Part shown: positions 42,904 through 51,622 of the stretch, piece by piece
How positions within the stretch are numbered: position 1 is the stretch's first letter
How the letters are laid out: each line of letters begins with the position of its first letter
Assembly (NCBI RefSeq): GCF_900114625.1
Contig: NZ_FOZL01000001.1
Coordinates: 2,666,001 to 2,730,000, forward strand
Source of the DNA: Granulicella pectinivorans
Lineage (GTDB): Bacteria > Acidobacteriota > Terriglobia > Terriglobales > Acidobacteriaceae
Length of the DNA: 64,000 nucleotides
Reading direction: 5' to 3'
The notes under the pieces: model-generated
What the model was told of the DNA's origin: nothing
What the model saw: the letters and a program-made list of their open reading frames with translations, nothing else
Databases searched by the model: none
Translations under genes and position numbers: made by a program

Positions 42904-42945
42904 AGGCGTTGAAAGGGGGACTACTCTCTTTTCACGCCTTTTTTT
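42904..42945 (+). terminator. Terminator after GH67
   Basis: AGGCGT (42904-42909) pairs with ACGCCT (42934-42939), with further pairing of GAAAGG against CTTTTC inside, and is followed by a run of seven T. It separates the GH67 unit from the amino-sugar operon. Confidence 0.75.
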
Positions 42946-42974
42946 GCGGTATGTCTGTTGCGCGAATTGATTTG

Positions 42975-42990
42975 TACTGCTATATCAGTA
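42975..42990. promoter_or_regulatory. Candidate GntR operator before the amino-sugar operon
   Basis: TACTGCTATATCAGTA is a 16-bp near-palindrome (perfect TACTG/CAGTA arms, TATA centre), 53-68 bp upstream of the symporter start. Length and symmetry suit a GntR-family regulator, and such a gene lies at the end of the cluster. Confidence 0.5.
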
Positions 42991-43042
42991 TGTGGACGAT
43001 CCCTGAACGATCACGCAACAGACCTCGTTGACAAGGAAGAAC

Positions 43043-44554
43043 GTGCATCTCCTCGACTGGCTGGCCATCTCGGCGTACTTCCTGCTGATGCTCGTTGTCG
43101 GGTTTGTGATCCGGCGGCGGGTGCATAACGCGCGGGATTTTTTTACAGCTGGCGGCAAGATGCCGTGGTGGCTGGCGGGTATCTCGCACCATATGTCCGG
43201 ATACAGCTCGGCGGTCTTTGTGGGGTACGCGGCGCTTGCGTACACGGAGGGCTTCAGTCTCTATATCTGGTGGGCGTGCACGATCGTGGTGTCGCTGCTG
43301 CTGGGGTCGTTTGTGTTTGCTCCGCGCTGGGTGCGGCTGCGAGTGCGGACGGGGATGATCTCGCCGCTTGAGTACCTGGCCGCGCGTTACAACGTGCCGA
43401 CGCAGATGTGTCTTGCGTGCAGCGGTTCGCTGCTGAAGATCTTCGACGTGGGTGCGAAGTGGACGGCGTCGGCGCTGCTGCTGCAGATGTTCGCGCATGT
43501 GGATCTGCGGTGGGGCGTGCTGCTAACCGGCGGTGTGACGCTGGTGTACTCCGTGATGGGTGGTCTGTGGGCGGATGCGGCGACGGACCTGAGCCAGTTC
43601 GTGATTCAACTGGTCTCTGGGATTGCGATGTTTGTGGTGGTGCTTGCGCATCTGGGTGGTGCCGGTGCGCTGGGAAGCATGTGGGCGTGGCTGCCGGCGA
43701 GCCATCATCAACTGTTTCACGGGCCGTATACCCCTGCGTTCGCGGGTGCGTATTTGTTGATCAATCTGCTCTCGTACAACGGCGGCACGTGGAGCCTGGC
43801 GCAGCGTTTTCTTGCTTCTCCGGATGAGACCTCGGCACGGCGTTCCGCGCAGCTTTCGGCGGCGCTCTACCTGGTGTGGCCGCTGGTGCTGTTTTATCCG
43901 ATGTGGGCGGCGCCGATTCTTCTGCCGCATCTTGCGGACCCCTCGAACAGCTATGCGCTGCTGGCGCAGAGCTATCTTCCCGCAGGGATGGTGGGGCTTG
44001 TGCTGGCTGGTTTGTTCGCGCACTCCATGGCGATGACCTCGTCGGATGCGAACGCGATTGCTGCCGTGGTGATTCGTGACATTGCGCCTGTCCTGCTGCC
44101 GGCGCGGTGGACGGAGGGCGAGCGTCGCCAACTGCTTGCCGCGCGGCTGTGTACGTTCAGCTTTCTTGCGGGCAGCATGGTGATTGCGTTGTTTGCGAAC
44201 CATATGGGCGGTGTGCTGGGTCTTATCCTGCTTTGGTATGGCGCGCTGGTCGGACCGATCGCGGTGCCGATGCTGCTGGGGATGCTTCCGCTGTTTCGCC
44301 GCTCGGGTGCAGCGGCCGCGATGGCTTCGTGGATCGCTGGAATTGTGACGTTTGCAGTTACAAAACGTTTTTCGGGTGGCGTGAGTCTCGCGTTCACTGT
44401 CGGCGGGCCCGTGTGCCTGTCGTTTTTCACCTATGTCGTTGTTGGGCTTTTACGGCCTGCACGGAGCCCGCGTGCGCGTGAGCTGTTCACCGCGATGGCG
44501 GCGAGCGAAGGCTCCTATCCCTTATCCTCCGAGGAGATTTCCACTACACCATGA
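43043..44554 (+). CDS. Sodium:solute symporter (SSS family)
   Basis: I chose the GTG at 43043, close behind AAGGAAGA; a TTG at 43028 adds five residues. The ~503-residue protein has about 13 membrane segments with SSS features: LLDWLAISAYFLLMLVVGF, the RRVHNARDFFTAGGKMPWW loop and GMISPLEYLAARY. It shares its stop (ATGA) with nagB, so it presumably imports the amino sugar or chito-oligosaccharide released by the GH20 enzyme, using the sodium gradient. Substrate is inferred from context only. Confidence 0.9.
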   Translation: MHLLDWLAISAYFLLMLVVGFVIRRRVHNARDFFTAGGKMPWWLAGISHHMSGYSSAVFVGYAALAYTEGFSLYIWWACTIVVSLLLGSFVFAPRWVRLRVRTGMISPLEYLAARYNVPTQMCLACSGSLLKIFDVGAKWTASALLLQMFAHVDLRWGVLLTGGVTLVYSVMGGLWADAATDLSQFVIQLVSGIAMFVVVLAHLGGAGALGSMWAWLPASHHQLFHGPYTPAFAGAYLLINLLSYNGGTWSLAQRFLASPDETSARRSAQLSAALYLVWPLVLFYPMWAAPILLPHLADPSNSYALLAQSYLPAGMVGLVLAGLFAHSMAMTSSDANAIAAVVIRDIAPVLLPARWTEGERRQLLAARLCTFSFLAGSMVIALFANHMGGVLGLILLWYGALVGPIAVPMLLGMLPLFRRSGAAAAMASWIAGIVTFAVTKRFSGGVSLAFTVGGPVCLSFFTYVVVGLLRPARSPRARELFTAMAASEGSYPLSSEEISTTP

Positions 44555-45303
44555 CTACCGCCTTTCCGTCCCAGATGCTGCATATTCTTCCCACACGCGC
44601 AGAGCTCGGCGCACTCGCCGGCGCACAGGTCGCGGAGGAGCTGCGCAGGCTTCTCGGTACGCAGCCATCCGTTCGCATGATCTTCGCAGCCGCGCCGAGC
44701 CAGGGTGAGATGCTGGATGCGCTGGCCGCTGCCGACGGTGTCGATTGGACTCGCGTTGAGGCGTTCCATATGGATGAGTACATCGGCCTGCGTGAAGATG
44801 CACCGCAGCGCTTCGGCAACTGGCTGCGCCGTTCGTTCTTCGAACGTGTGCCGATCGGCTCGTTGGTGTTGATGGAACCGGGCAGCGATCCGCAGCAGGA
44901 TGCGGTGGCGTATGCGGCGCTACTGGCGGAGAAGCCGGTGGATATTGTTTGCCTGGGCATTGGGGCGAATGGCCACCTTGCGTTCAACGATCCTCCGGCG
45001 GAATTCTCAGAGTCTCTGGATGCGAAGGTTGTGGAGTTGCACCGTGCAAGCCGTCAGCAGCAGGTGGACGATGGGCTGTTTGCAACGATCGACGATGTGC
45101 CCACGCATGCGATCACGTTGACCATTCCTCGTTTGCTGCGGGCCGCGAGCCTCTTCTGCTGCGTGCCGGGGGCGTTGAAGCGAGACGCGGTGCAGCGGGC
45201 GCTGACGGGGGATGTGGCGGTGGATTCGCCTGCGTCCATCCTTCGCAAGCATCCTTCGTGCCGGCTTTATCTTGACGCGGACTCCGCCGCAGGATTGGAA
45301 TAG
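44551..45303 (+). CDS. nagB: Glucosamine-6-phosphate deaminase
   Basis: This 250-residue protein has NagB/6-phosphogluconolactonase-fold motifs: MIFAAAPSQGEMLDAL, FHMDEYIGL and CLGIGANGHLAFNDPP. The Asp in HMDEYIG and the Gly-rich phosphate site are intact. It converts glucosamine-6-phosphate to fructose-6-phosphate and ammonia. It overlaps the symporter by 4 nt, and nagA follows 7 nt after its stop. Confidence 0.93.
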   Translation: MTTAFPSQMLHILPTRAELGALAGAQVAEELRRLLGTQPSVRMIFAAAPSQGEMLDALAAADGVDWTRVEAFHMDEYIGLREDAPQRFGNWLRRSFFERVPIGSLVLMEPGSDPQQDAVAYAALLAEKPVDIVCLGIGANGHLAFNDPPAEFSESLDAKVVELHRASRQQQVDDGLFATIDDVPTHAITLTIPRLLRAASLFCCVPGALKRDAVQRALTGDVAVDSPASILRKHPSCRLYLDADSAAGLE

Positions 45304-45310
45304 AGCGGTC

Positions 45311-46468
45311 ATGGAGACGATCTGCGGGCGCGATCCTGCCTCGGGTGCGATGTTGGAGATTCTGGTCGCGGAGGGTGTCGTGACGGGCATTCGCCATGGG
45401 GTGTGCGACGCGGATGTCTGGATTGCACCGGGTCTCGTGGATCTGCAGGTGAATGGGTACAGTGGCATCGACCTGAACAGCGAAGCCTGTACGGTGCATG
45501 ACGTTTGCCTGTTGGTGCGGCGGCTTGCTTGTTTGGGAACGACCACGTTTCTGCCGACGATCATTACCGCTCCGGTTGCGAAGATGGCTGCGTGCTTGAA
45601 GACGATTGCCGAGGCGCGGGCGGCCGACGCGATGGTGCGTCATGCGATTCCGTGTGTGCATCTGGAAGGGCCGCACATCTCGCCGCTCGATGGTTATCGC
45701 GGGGCGCATGCGGTGGAGCATGTTCGTCCGCCATCGATAGAGGAGTTCGCGTTGCTGCAGGCGGGTTGCGGCAACCTGATCGGGATGGTCACGCTGTCGC
45801 CGCACTGGGTGGGCTCGGCGGAGTTCGTGCGGGCGTTGGTGGGGCAGGGAATCGTGGTCTCGCTGGGGCACACGCATGCGACGGGTGAGCAGATTCGTGC
45901 GGCTGCGGAGGCGGGAGCGCGGCTCTCGACGCATCTGGGAAATGGCATTGCGGCGGAGCTGCCGAGGCATCCGAACCCGCTCTGGGAGCAGCTTGCGGAA
46001 GATCGGCTGTCGGCATGCTTCATTGCCGATGGAGCGCATCTCTCGGCTGCGACGATGCGCGCCATGATGCGTGCGAAGGGGTTTGAGCGATGCGTGCTTG
46101 TCTCCGATGCGGTGGCGCTGGCGGGAAGTCCGGAGGGGGCTTACCGGGCTGATGTTGGAGGCGAGGTGGTCATCGGTCCGGATGGAGCGATTCGTCTGCG
46201 TGGCTCCAACCTGCTGGCCGGTTCGGGGATTGTGCTGAAGGACGGCGTGGCGCGTGTTGCCGCAGAGCTCTCTTTGGGGACTGCACTGACGATGGCGACG
46301 TCGAACCCCGGGGCGTTCGTGAGGGCGCGGGGCGTGCTGCGCGTGGGTGCGGATGCCGATCTGATTACGTTTCGCTGGAGGTCCGGCGACACCACGTTGC
46401 AGGTGCAGGACGTGATGGTGCGTGGACGTGTGATGCAGCAAGAATCCGAGGAGAACCTATCAAGATGA
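45311..46468 (+). CDS. nagA: N-acetylglucosamine-6-phosphate deacetylase
   Basis: The ATG at 45311 (METICGRDPASG) gives 385 residues; the frame upstream runs through nagB. Amidohydrolase motifs: APGLVDLQVNGYSGID, HLEGPHISP with a metal-ligand Glu, VSLGHTHATGEQ, THLGNG, and VSDAVALAG with the catalytic Asp. It deacetylates GlcNAc-6-phosphate for NagB. It overlaps the GH20 gene start by 4 nt (ATGA). The STHLGNG stretch replaces the more usual THLFNAM, so specificity could differ slightly. Confidence 0.9.
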   Translation: METICGRDPASGAMLEILVAEGVVTGIRHGVCDADVWIAPGLVDLQVNGYSGIDLNSEACTVHDVCLLVRRLACLGTTTFLPTIITAPVAKMAACLKTIAEARAADAMVRHAIPCVHLEGPHISPLDGYRGAHAVEHVRPPSIEEFALLQAGCGNLIGMVTLSPHWVGSAEFVRALVGQGIVVSLGHTHATGEQIRAAAEAGARLSTHLGNGIAAELPRHPNPLWEQLAEDRLSACFIADGAHLSAATMRAMMRAKGFERCVLVSDAVALAGSPEGAYRADVGGEVVIGPDGAIRLRGSNLLAGSGIVLKDGVARVAAELSLGTALTMATSNPGAFVRARGVLRVGADADLITFRWRSGDTTLQVQDVMVRGRVMQQESEENLSR

Positions 46469-48732
46469 TCGATCGCATCGTGCGTCTCTCGCTTGCCCTG
46501 TTGTCGTTTCAGCCTTTGCTTGGGCAGACGACGCTGCCGATTATTCCGGCACCTGCCAAGGTGAGCCTGCATGCGGGATCGTTGAATGTATCGCGTGGCT
46601 TGTCGGTGAGCGCGGCGCTGACGGATGACGGCTCGCGTGAGGCGGTGGCGTACCTTGAGCAACTGCTGGCGAAGACGCATGGGCCTGCGCTGCGGCATGT
46701 GGCGGAGGGCAAGGAGACGCTTGTGTTCGCCACGCGTCCGGCACACGGCAGCTTGCCGGATGAGAGCTACGCGCTCGATATCGATGCGCATCGCATCCGG
46801 ATCGAAGCGGCGAGTCAGGCGGGTTTCTTTTATGGCACGGTGAGCCTGTGGCAGATGCTCGATAGCGACCATGGCGTGCTTCCGGCGGTGAAGATCGAGG
46901 ATGGCCCGCGGTTTCGGTGGCGTGGTTTGATGCTCGATTCGGCGCGGCATCTGCAGAGCGAGGATGCCATTCTGCGGGTGATCGATGAGATGGCGCGGCA
47001 CAAGCTGAATGTCTTCCACTGGCATCTGACGGACGACCAGGGGTGGCGGGTGGAGATCAAGCGGTATCCGCGACTGACCACGGTGGGTGGCTTCCGCGAG
47101 CAGACGATGCCTTCGCTGGAGCCGGGTTCGAAGACACCCACGGGAAGGTACGGCGGATTCTTTACGCAGGAACAGATCAGGCACATTGTGGCTTATGCGC
47201 GGGATCGCAGCATTACGATTGTGCCGGAGATCGAGATGCCGGGGCACGCTTCGGCGGCGCTGGCGGCGTATCCGGAGTTTGGGAGTGGCGCGCCGTTGCA
47301 GGATACGCCGGTGGGTTGGGGGATCTATCCGAACCTCTTCCATGTGAACGATGCGACGTTTGCGTTTCTCGAGAATGTGCTGACGGAGGTGATGGAGCTG
47401 TTTCCCAGCCAGTACATCCATGTGGGTGGCGATGAGGCTGTGAAGGAGCAGTGGAAGTCGAATCCGGCGGTGCAGGCGAAGATGAGGGAGCTTGGGCTGA
47501 AGGATGAGAACGAGATGCAGAGCTGGTTCACGAAGCGCATCGAGACGTTTCTGAACGCGCATGGGCGCAAGCTTGCGGGGTGGGATGAGATTCTGGAGGG
47601 CGGACTTTCTCCCGATGCCACGGTGATGAGCTGGAGGGGGACGCAGGGCGCTGTCTCGGCTGCGCATCTGGGGCACGATGCGATCCTGACGCCGAACCGC
47701 CCGCTCTACTTCAACTACAGGCAGAGCGATGCGACGGACGAAACGCCGGGGCGGGACCCGGTGAATTCGCTTGCGGATGTCTACAACTTCGAGCCTGCGC
47801 CGGGTACGCTGACCGCCGAGGAGCAGGGGCACATCCTGGGGCTTCAGGGATCGATCTGGAGCGAGTACATTTTGACCGAGGATCGTATCCAACACATGCT
47901 GTTTCCGCGGGCGGCGGCTGTGGCCGAGGTTGGATGGTCGCCTGCGGGGCGGAAGAACTTTGCGGACTTTCTGCATCGGCTGCCCGCCGACATGGCACGC
48001 AGCCAGGCCTTTGGTGTCGTGCCCGCACAGAGCGTCTTCGAGGTGCGCGACAAGGCGCGGCCCGTGGGGGAGAAGGCGTCGCTCGACCTCACCACGCAGG
48101 GCGGCATCGGCGTCATTCGCTATACGCTGGATGGGAAGCCGGTTTCGACGGCCTCGCCCGCGTGGAGTGGGGCGCAGCAGCTGGCGCTTCCGATTACGCT
48201 GCGTGCACAGGCGTTCGATGGCGCGACGCCGCTGGGCACGGCGATCGAACGACACATTACGCTGGCCAGCACGCTGCGACGGGATAGCCGCGAACTCGAT
48301 GCTTGCAATGGCTCGGCCGGGATCCAGATGGAGCAGGATCCGCCGCGCAATGCGGAACGGCCGGTCTTTCGCGTTGTGTACTCGCACCCCTGCTGGCTCT
48401 ATCGCGACGCGGAGCTGGACCGTTTTGCGGGCTTATCGGTTGGCGTGGGAAGCATTCCCTACATCTTCCGTTCGCAACAGAGGCCGATGGTGATGCCTAC
48501 CGTTGCACATCCCGAGAATGGCCTGCTGGAGGTGCGGCTGGATAGCTGCAAGGGAGATCTTCTTACCCGGATTCGGCTTGCGCCCGCTTACGGCAAGGAT
48601 GGCGTGACGACGCTTACGGCAGAGCCGCTCGCGGCCGTTCATGGGACGCACACTCTTTGTTTCGCCGTGCAGAGTGAGGACCCCAATCGGGTGTGGTTGC
48701 TGAACTTCATTCAGCCTGTGCCGAAGCCTTAG
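46465..48732 (+). CDS. Beta-N-acetylhexosaminidase, glycoside hydrolase family 20
   Basis: This 755-residue protein has a signal peptide (MIDRIVRLSLALLSFQPLLG) and a GH20b domain. The TIM barrel has DSARHLQSEDAIL, HWHLTDDQGWRVEIK, PEIEMPGHA and the catalytic Asp-Glu in YIHVGGDEAVKEQW, and a tryptophan-rich LQGSIWSEYI. A chitobiase C-terminal-like domain follows (YTLDGKPVSTASPAW), then an extra beta region. It releases GlcNAc from chito-oligosaccharides or glycans outside the cytoplasm. It is the last gene of the operon; its stop overlaps that of the convergent GntR gene (TTAG). Confidence 0.94.
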   Translation: MIDRIVRLSLALLSFQPLLGQTTLPIIPAPAKVSLHAGSLNVSRGLSVSAALTDDGSREAVAYLEQLLAKTHGPALRHVAEGKETLVFATRPAHGSLPDESYALDIDAHRIRIEAASQAGFFYGTVSLWQMLDSDHGVLPAVKIEDGPRFRWRGLMLDSARHLQSEDAILRVIDEMARHKLNVFHWHLTDDQGWRVEIKRYPRLTTVGGFREQTMPSLEPGSKTPTGRYGGFFTQEQIRHIVAYARDRSITIVPEIEMPGHASAALAAYPEFGSGAPLQDTPVGWGIYPNLFHVNDATFAFLENVLTEVMELFPSQYIHVGGDEAVKEQWKSNPAVQAKMRELGLKDENEMQSWFTKRIETFLNAHGRKLAGWDEILEGGLSPDATVMSWRGTQGAVSAAHLGHDAILTPNRPLYFNYRQSDATDETPGRDPVNSLADVYNFEPAPGTLTAEEQGHILGLQGSIWSEYILTEDRIQHMLFPRAAAVAEVGWSPAGRKNFADFLHRLPADMARSQAFGVVPAQSVFEVRDKARPVGEKASLDLTTQGGIGVIRYTLDGKPVSTASPAWSGAQQLALPITLRAQAFDGATPLGTAIERHITLASTLRRDSRELDACNGSAGIQMEQDPPRNAERPVFRVVYSHPCWLYRDAELDRFAGLSVGVGSIPYIFRSQQRPMVMPTVAHPENGLLEVRLDSCKGDLLTRIRLAPAYGKDGVTTLTAEPLAAVHGTHTLCFAVQSEDPNRVWLLNFIQPVPKP

Positions 48733-49481
48733 GTCTTCGCACGCCGGGCGTCTGGCTTTGCAGGTGCCGGGCGTGCGAGCCTTCCGATCGGCGGGAGATT
48801 CGGGCTGAAGCGGCGTGTGATGGCTACCTGGATATCGCTCATCCCGGTGCGGATGTGACGTCCCATGGCGAGGCTTGCCGCATCCGGATCGTGCCCGACC
48901 AACACCTCGGTCAACTCGACGTGCCAACCCTGCGGCATGGACGACTCCGCATTGATGTCGAAGAGCCAGTTGAAGACGAGAAGCTGGTTGCGCTCGAGCA
49001 TCTCGCAGAGAAGCTCGCTGCCGGCCCAGTGTGCGATTTGCATGTGGAACTGCAGATGGAAAGACTGGAAGGCGTACTGGGCCTGTGCGTCGGGGGAGAC
49101 GCGTGCGGCCTCTTCGTCGAGGCGCTTCGCCATGTCCATGAGGCTATTACGTTCGATCTCGCTGGCGCGCTGACAGAAGAGCCGGGCGGACTGGGTTTCG
49201 AGCGCTTCGCGGATGATGTAGCGCTCGCGGATGTCGCCCGGTGTGGGGATGCGGACGCGTGTGCCGACGCGCGGACGGCTCTCGACGAGGCCTTCGCTTT
49301 CGAGGCGTTGCACGGCTTCGTTGACCGGTAGAAAGCTCATGCCCAGCTCCTGCGCGAGTTGGCGCCGTGAGAGGACGCCTCCCATGGGGATCTCGCCGCG
49401 GAGGATCTTGTCGCGGATGCGCAGGTAAGCCTCCTGCGAGAGGCTGGTCTCGAACGCGAGATGGGCTGGGCTGATCTTCAT
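48729..49481 (-). CDS. GntR-family regulator, FCD type
   Basis: This 250-residue protein has an N-terminal winged helix (AYLRIRDKILRGEIPMGGVLSRRQLAQELGMSFLPVNEAVQRLESEGLVESRPRVGTRV). An all-helical FCD ligand domain follows (YIIREALETQSARLF ... FHLQFHMQIAHWAGS ... HVELTEVLVGHDPDAASLAMGRHIRTG), with His residues suited to a metal site. It converges on the amino-sugar operon and is the likely regulator of the palindrome at 42975-42990. The ligand is unknown; FCD proteins often sense acids. Confidence 0.9.
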   Translation of the reverse strand: MKISPAHLAFETSLSQEAYLRIRDKILRGEIPMGGVLSRRQLAQELGMSFLPVNEAVQRLESEGLVESRPRVGTRVRIPTPGDIRERYIIREALETQSARLFCQRASEIERNSLMDMAKRLDEEAARVSPDAQAQYAFQSFHLQFHMQIAHWAGSELLCEMLERNQLLVFNWLFDINAESSMPQGWHVELTEVLVGHDPDAASLAMGRHIRTGMSDIQVAITRRFSPNLPPIGRLARPAPAKPDARRAKT

Positions 49482-49575
49482 GGTCTTGCAGGTACGGCCA
49501 CTGTGATCTTATACGTTTGCGCGACCTCATCTCGATGGCTCGCAGAGGGTAAACTTGGACACTGGAGACCTGGGT

Positions 49576-50571
49576 TTGGCTTCAGCTTTTCTGTGTTCCG
49601 TTTGCCTGGCGCTTTCTGTGGCCACTGTCCCCGTGCTGCAGGGGCAGGAGACCGACACGTCTGCGCTCAAGCCTCCGGCGCGTGCCCCGGGCATCGACCC
49701 GCAATCGCACGTCTCGGCCTATGGGAACATCCTGACCGGATTGAACGCGGGGCTTACTTTTTCGGCGGTACACGACTCCTCTACGGGCTGGTACAGCGTG
49801 GCTACGCCGGCGGTCAGCTACTCGTTTACGCCGCGCTACTCGGCCGATGCGAGCATGTCGATCTACCCCTATCGGCTTACGCCGAACCAAAGCACGACCG
49901 CCACGGCGAGCAATCGGCTGTTGCCGACACACGGGGATCTTGGCGACATGCTGGTTGAGGGCCATGCGACCTTCAGCCCCGGGCCGGTACGAGACATCGC
50001 CACCATCGCGCTTACCCTGCCGACGGGGAATCATACGGACGGCCTGGGTACGGGACGCGCCACCTTCAACGTCGACAACCGGATCGAGCGCTACTTCGGG
50101 CAGACGGGGCTGCTGGTCGATGTCGGCGGAGGCGACTCGGCGGGGCTCGTCAACCGCCTGGTGACGGAGGACGATAGCTCGCTTGGGCCGCTGGCGCAGT
50201 TTCAGGTTGGCTTTCTTACGTGGTTGCCGCGGAGTATTTCGCTCCAGTCCGTGGCGTACGAACAGCTTCCGATCGGCGACCAGAAGACCTACACGACGCT
50301 TACGCGTCCGGGGGGTCCGCCGCGAACTGTGGTGAGTGGGAGGAAGGTGACCGAAGACAACGGCTTTACGACGTCGCTGTACATGCCGTTGACCTCTCAC
50401 CTGGTATTGTCGGGCTCGTACAACCGCAGTCTGCGGCTGCATCTCGATACGGTATCGACGGGCGTGACCTTTGTCTGGAAGGGATTTCCGGTTCGGCACA
50501 AGGACTCGCTGATCGACCGGGCCATGCGTGAGGCGGAGTTTGGCAAGCCGATCCCGAAGCCGACCGACTAA
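49576..50571 (+). CDS. Predicted outer-membrane protein of unknown function
   Basis: I place the start at a TTG (49576) with GGAG 8 nt upstream; a TTG at 49555 is the other option. The ~331 residues begin with a signal peptide (MASAFLCSVCLALSVATVPVLQG). Alternating hydrophobic/polar strands follow, such as WYSVATPAVSYSFTPRYSADASMSIYPY, RDIATIALTLPTG, LAQFQVGFLTWLP and SLRLHLDTVSTGVTFVWKG. That pattern is typical of a transmembrane beta-barrel. I recognise no specific family. Its stop overlaps that of the convergent Spy-like gene (CTAA). Confidence 0.65.
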   Translation: MASAFLCSVCLALSVATVPVLQGQETDTSALKPPARAPGIDPQSHVSAYGNILTGLNAGLTFSAVHDSSTGWYSVATPAVSYSFTPRYSADASMSIYPYRLTPNQSTTATASNRLLPTHGDLGDMLVEGHATFSPGPVRDIATIALTLPTGNHTDGLGTGRATFNVDNRIERYFGQTGLLVDVGGGDSAGLVNRLVTEDDSSLGPLAQFQVGFLTWLPRSISLQSVAYEQLPIGDQKTYTTLTRPGGPPRTVVSGRKVTEDNGFTTSLYMPLTSHLVLSGSYNRSLRLHLDTVSTGVTFVWKGFPVRHKDSLIDRAMREAEFGKPIPKPTD

Positions 50572-51146
50572 GGCAGGCTCTCGAGCTTCGTGATCTGCGC
50601 CGGGTCGAGCTGCTGCCGAATCTGTAACAACATCTCCGTGTTGGCCTTCGCGAGGGTGGCGCGCGCCTGATTCACGGCGTCGATCGCCGCGAACATCTGA
50701 GCCTTGTCGACCTGGGGAGACTTGCTAAGCGTGTTCAGCGCGGCCTGCTGCTTCTGGAAAGCCTGATAGGCCTGCACGATCGCGTCGCGGTTCGCATTGA
50801 AGATGGCGTCCATTTTCTTCTGCTGCATGCGGCTCAAGCCCACGTTCTGGACCACGGTCTTGTCGTCCCACCAGCGTCCCGGAGGCCCGAGCTTCACGCC
50901 GCTTCCGCTGGTGACGCTTTGTGCCCGGGGAGACGCGCCTGCGCCGGAATTATTGGAGCCCTGCGCATTTGATCCGGGGGCGTTGCCGCCTGGGGGTGGA
51001 GCACCGGGAGGAGGTCCCGGTGGACGCGTGCCCGGGGGAGGGCCTCCCGGTGGATGTCCCCCACCCGGAGCCTGTGCATGGGCGCATGTCCCGGCGGACA
51101 GGAGCACCGAGCAACACAGCGCGAGATGGGCGAGACGGGATTTCAT
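50568..51146 (-). CDS. Spy/CpxP-like periplasmic protein with Gly/Pro-rich linker
   Basis: This 192-residue protein has a signal peptide (MKSRLAHLALCCSVLLSAGTCAHA), a long Gly/Pro-rich linker (about 26-70, repeats of PPGGPPPG type) and a helical C-terminal domain. That domain carries two LTxxQ-like motifs (LSRMQQKKMDAIF and LDPAQITKLESL), the mark of Spy/CpxP/CnrX-type proteins. It overlaps the anti-sigma gene by 4 nt as the third gene of an ECF operon. This suggests a periplasmic sensor or chaperone feeding the sigma/anti-sigma pair. The family call is by motif only. Confidence 0.7.
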   Translation of the reverse strand: MKSRLAHLALCCSVLLSAGTCAHAQAPGGGHPPGGPPPGTRPPGPPPGAPPPGGNAPGSNAQGSNNSGAGASPRAQSVTSGSGVKLGPPGRWWDDKTVVQNVGLSRMQQKKMDAIFNANRDAIVQAYQAFQKQQAALNTLSKSPQVDKAQMFAAIDAVNQARATLAKANTEMLLQIRQQLDPAQITKLESLP

Positions 51147-51622
51147 CGATTCCTCGATTCTAACCGGGATTTCGAGTTCTTCTGAGGCGTGTCCGCGATG
51201 CCGTACTCACGAAAAGGGGACGGATCGCTGTCCGCGAGGGCGACGTCCACGGACTGCAGCAGGGTGTTGTCCTGGGCAATCTGGGCGGGCGAGTCGCCGG
51301 GGGCGGACTCCGTTTCGGCATGTTCTCGGTGCAGCGCCGCAGGCACGCCAACCGCCAGCAACAGCACGGCGGCGAGAGCCCAGCGCAGGGGAGCGGCCAT
51401 GGAGGGGCGCGAAGCGACCGCGCGCGGACTGACCGAGGGCTGGGATTTGCTCCAGTCGAGAGCGGCTTCGCTGAAATCGCCGACGGCTCCGTAGAAGATC
51501 TCGACCTCGCCCCGGCAGGCGTCGCACATGGCCAGGTGAGATTGCGTCTCGCGGCTTGGCGGCTCGCCGGAGAGGCACTCGGCGAACTGCTCGTCGGTCA
51601 GATGTTGGGTCGCGTTCGTCAT
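51143..51622 (-). CDS. Anti-sigma factor, zinc-finger type, one membrane helix
   Basis: The 159-residue protein has a ZAS-like motif near the N-terminus (H29, C33 and C36 in HLAMCDAC) and one membrane helix (about 79-97, LRWALAAVLLLAVGVPAAL). A periplasmic tail of about 60 residues follows. The layout is that of membrane anti-sigma factors that hold an ECF sigma factor until a signal arrives. Its start overlaps the sigma stop by 4 nt and its stop overlaps the Spy-like start by 4 nt. Confidence 0.85.
   Translation of the reverse strand: MTNATQHLTDEQFAECLSGEPPSRETQSHLAMCDACRGEVEIFYGAVGDFSEAALDWSKSQPSVSPRAVASRPSMAAPLRWALAAVLLLAVGVPAALHREHAETESAPGDSPAQIAQDNTLLQSVDVALADSDPSPFREYGIADTPQKNSKSRLESRNR

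Noticed and set aside
44355..44368. AAAACGTTTT palindrome like the LacI operators
   Set aside because: It lies inside the symporter coding sequence (VTKRFS codons), far from a gene start, so it is probably coincidental.
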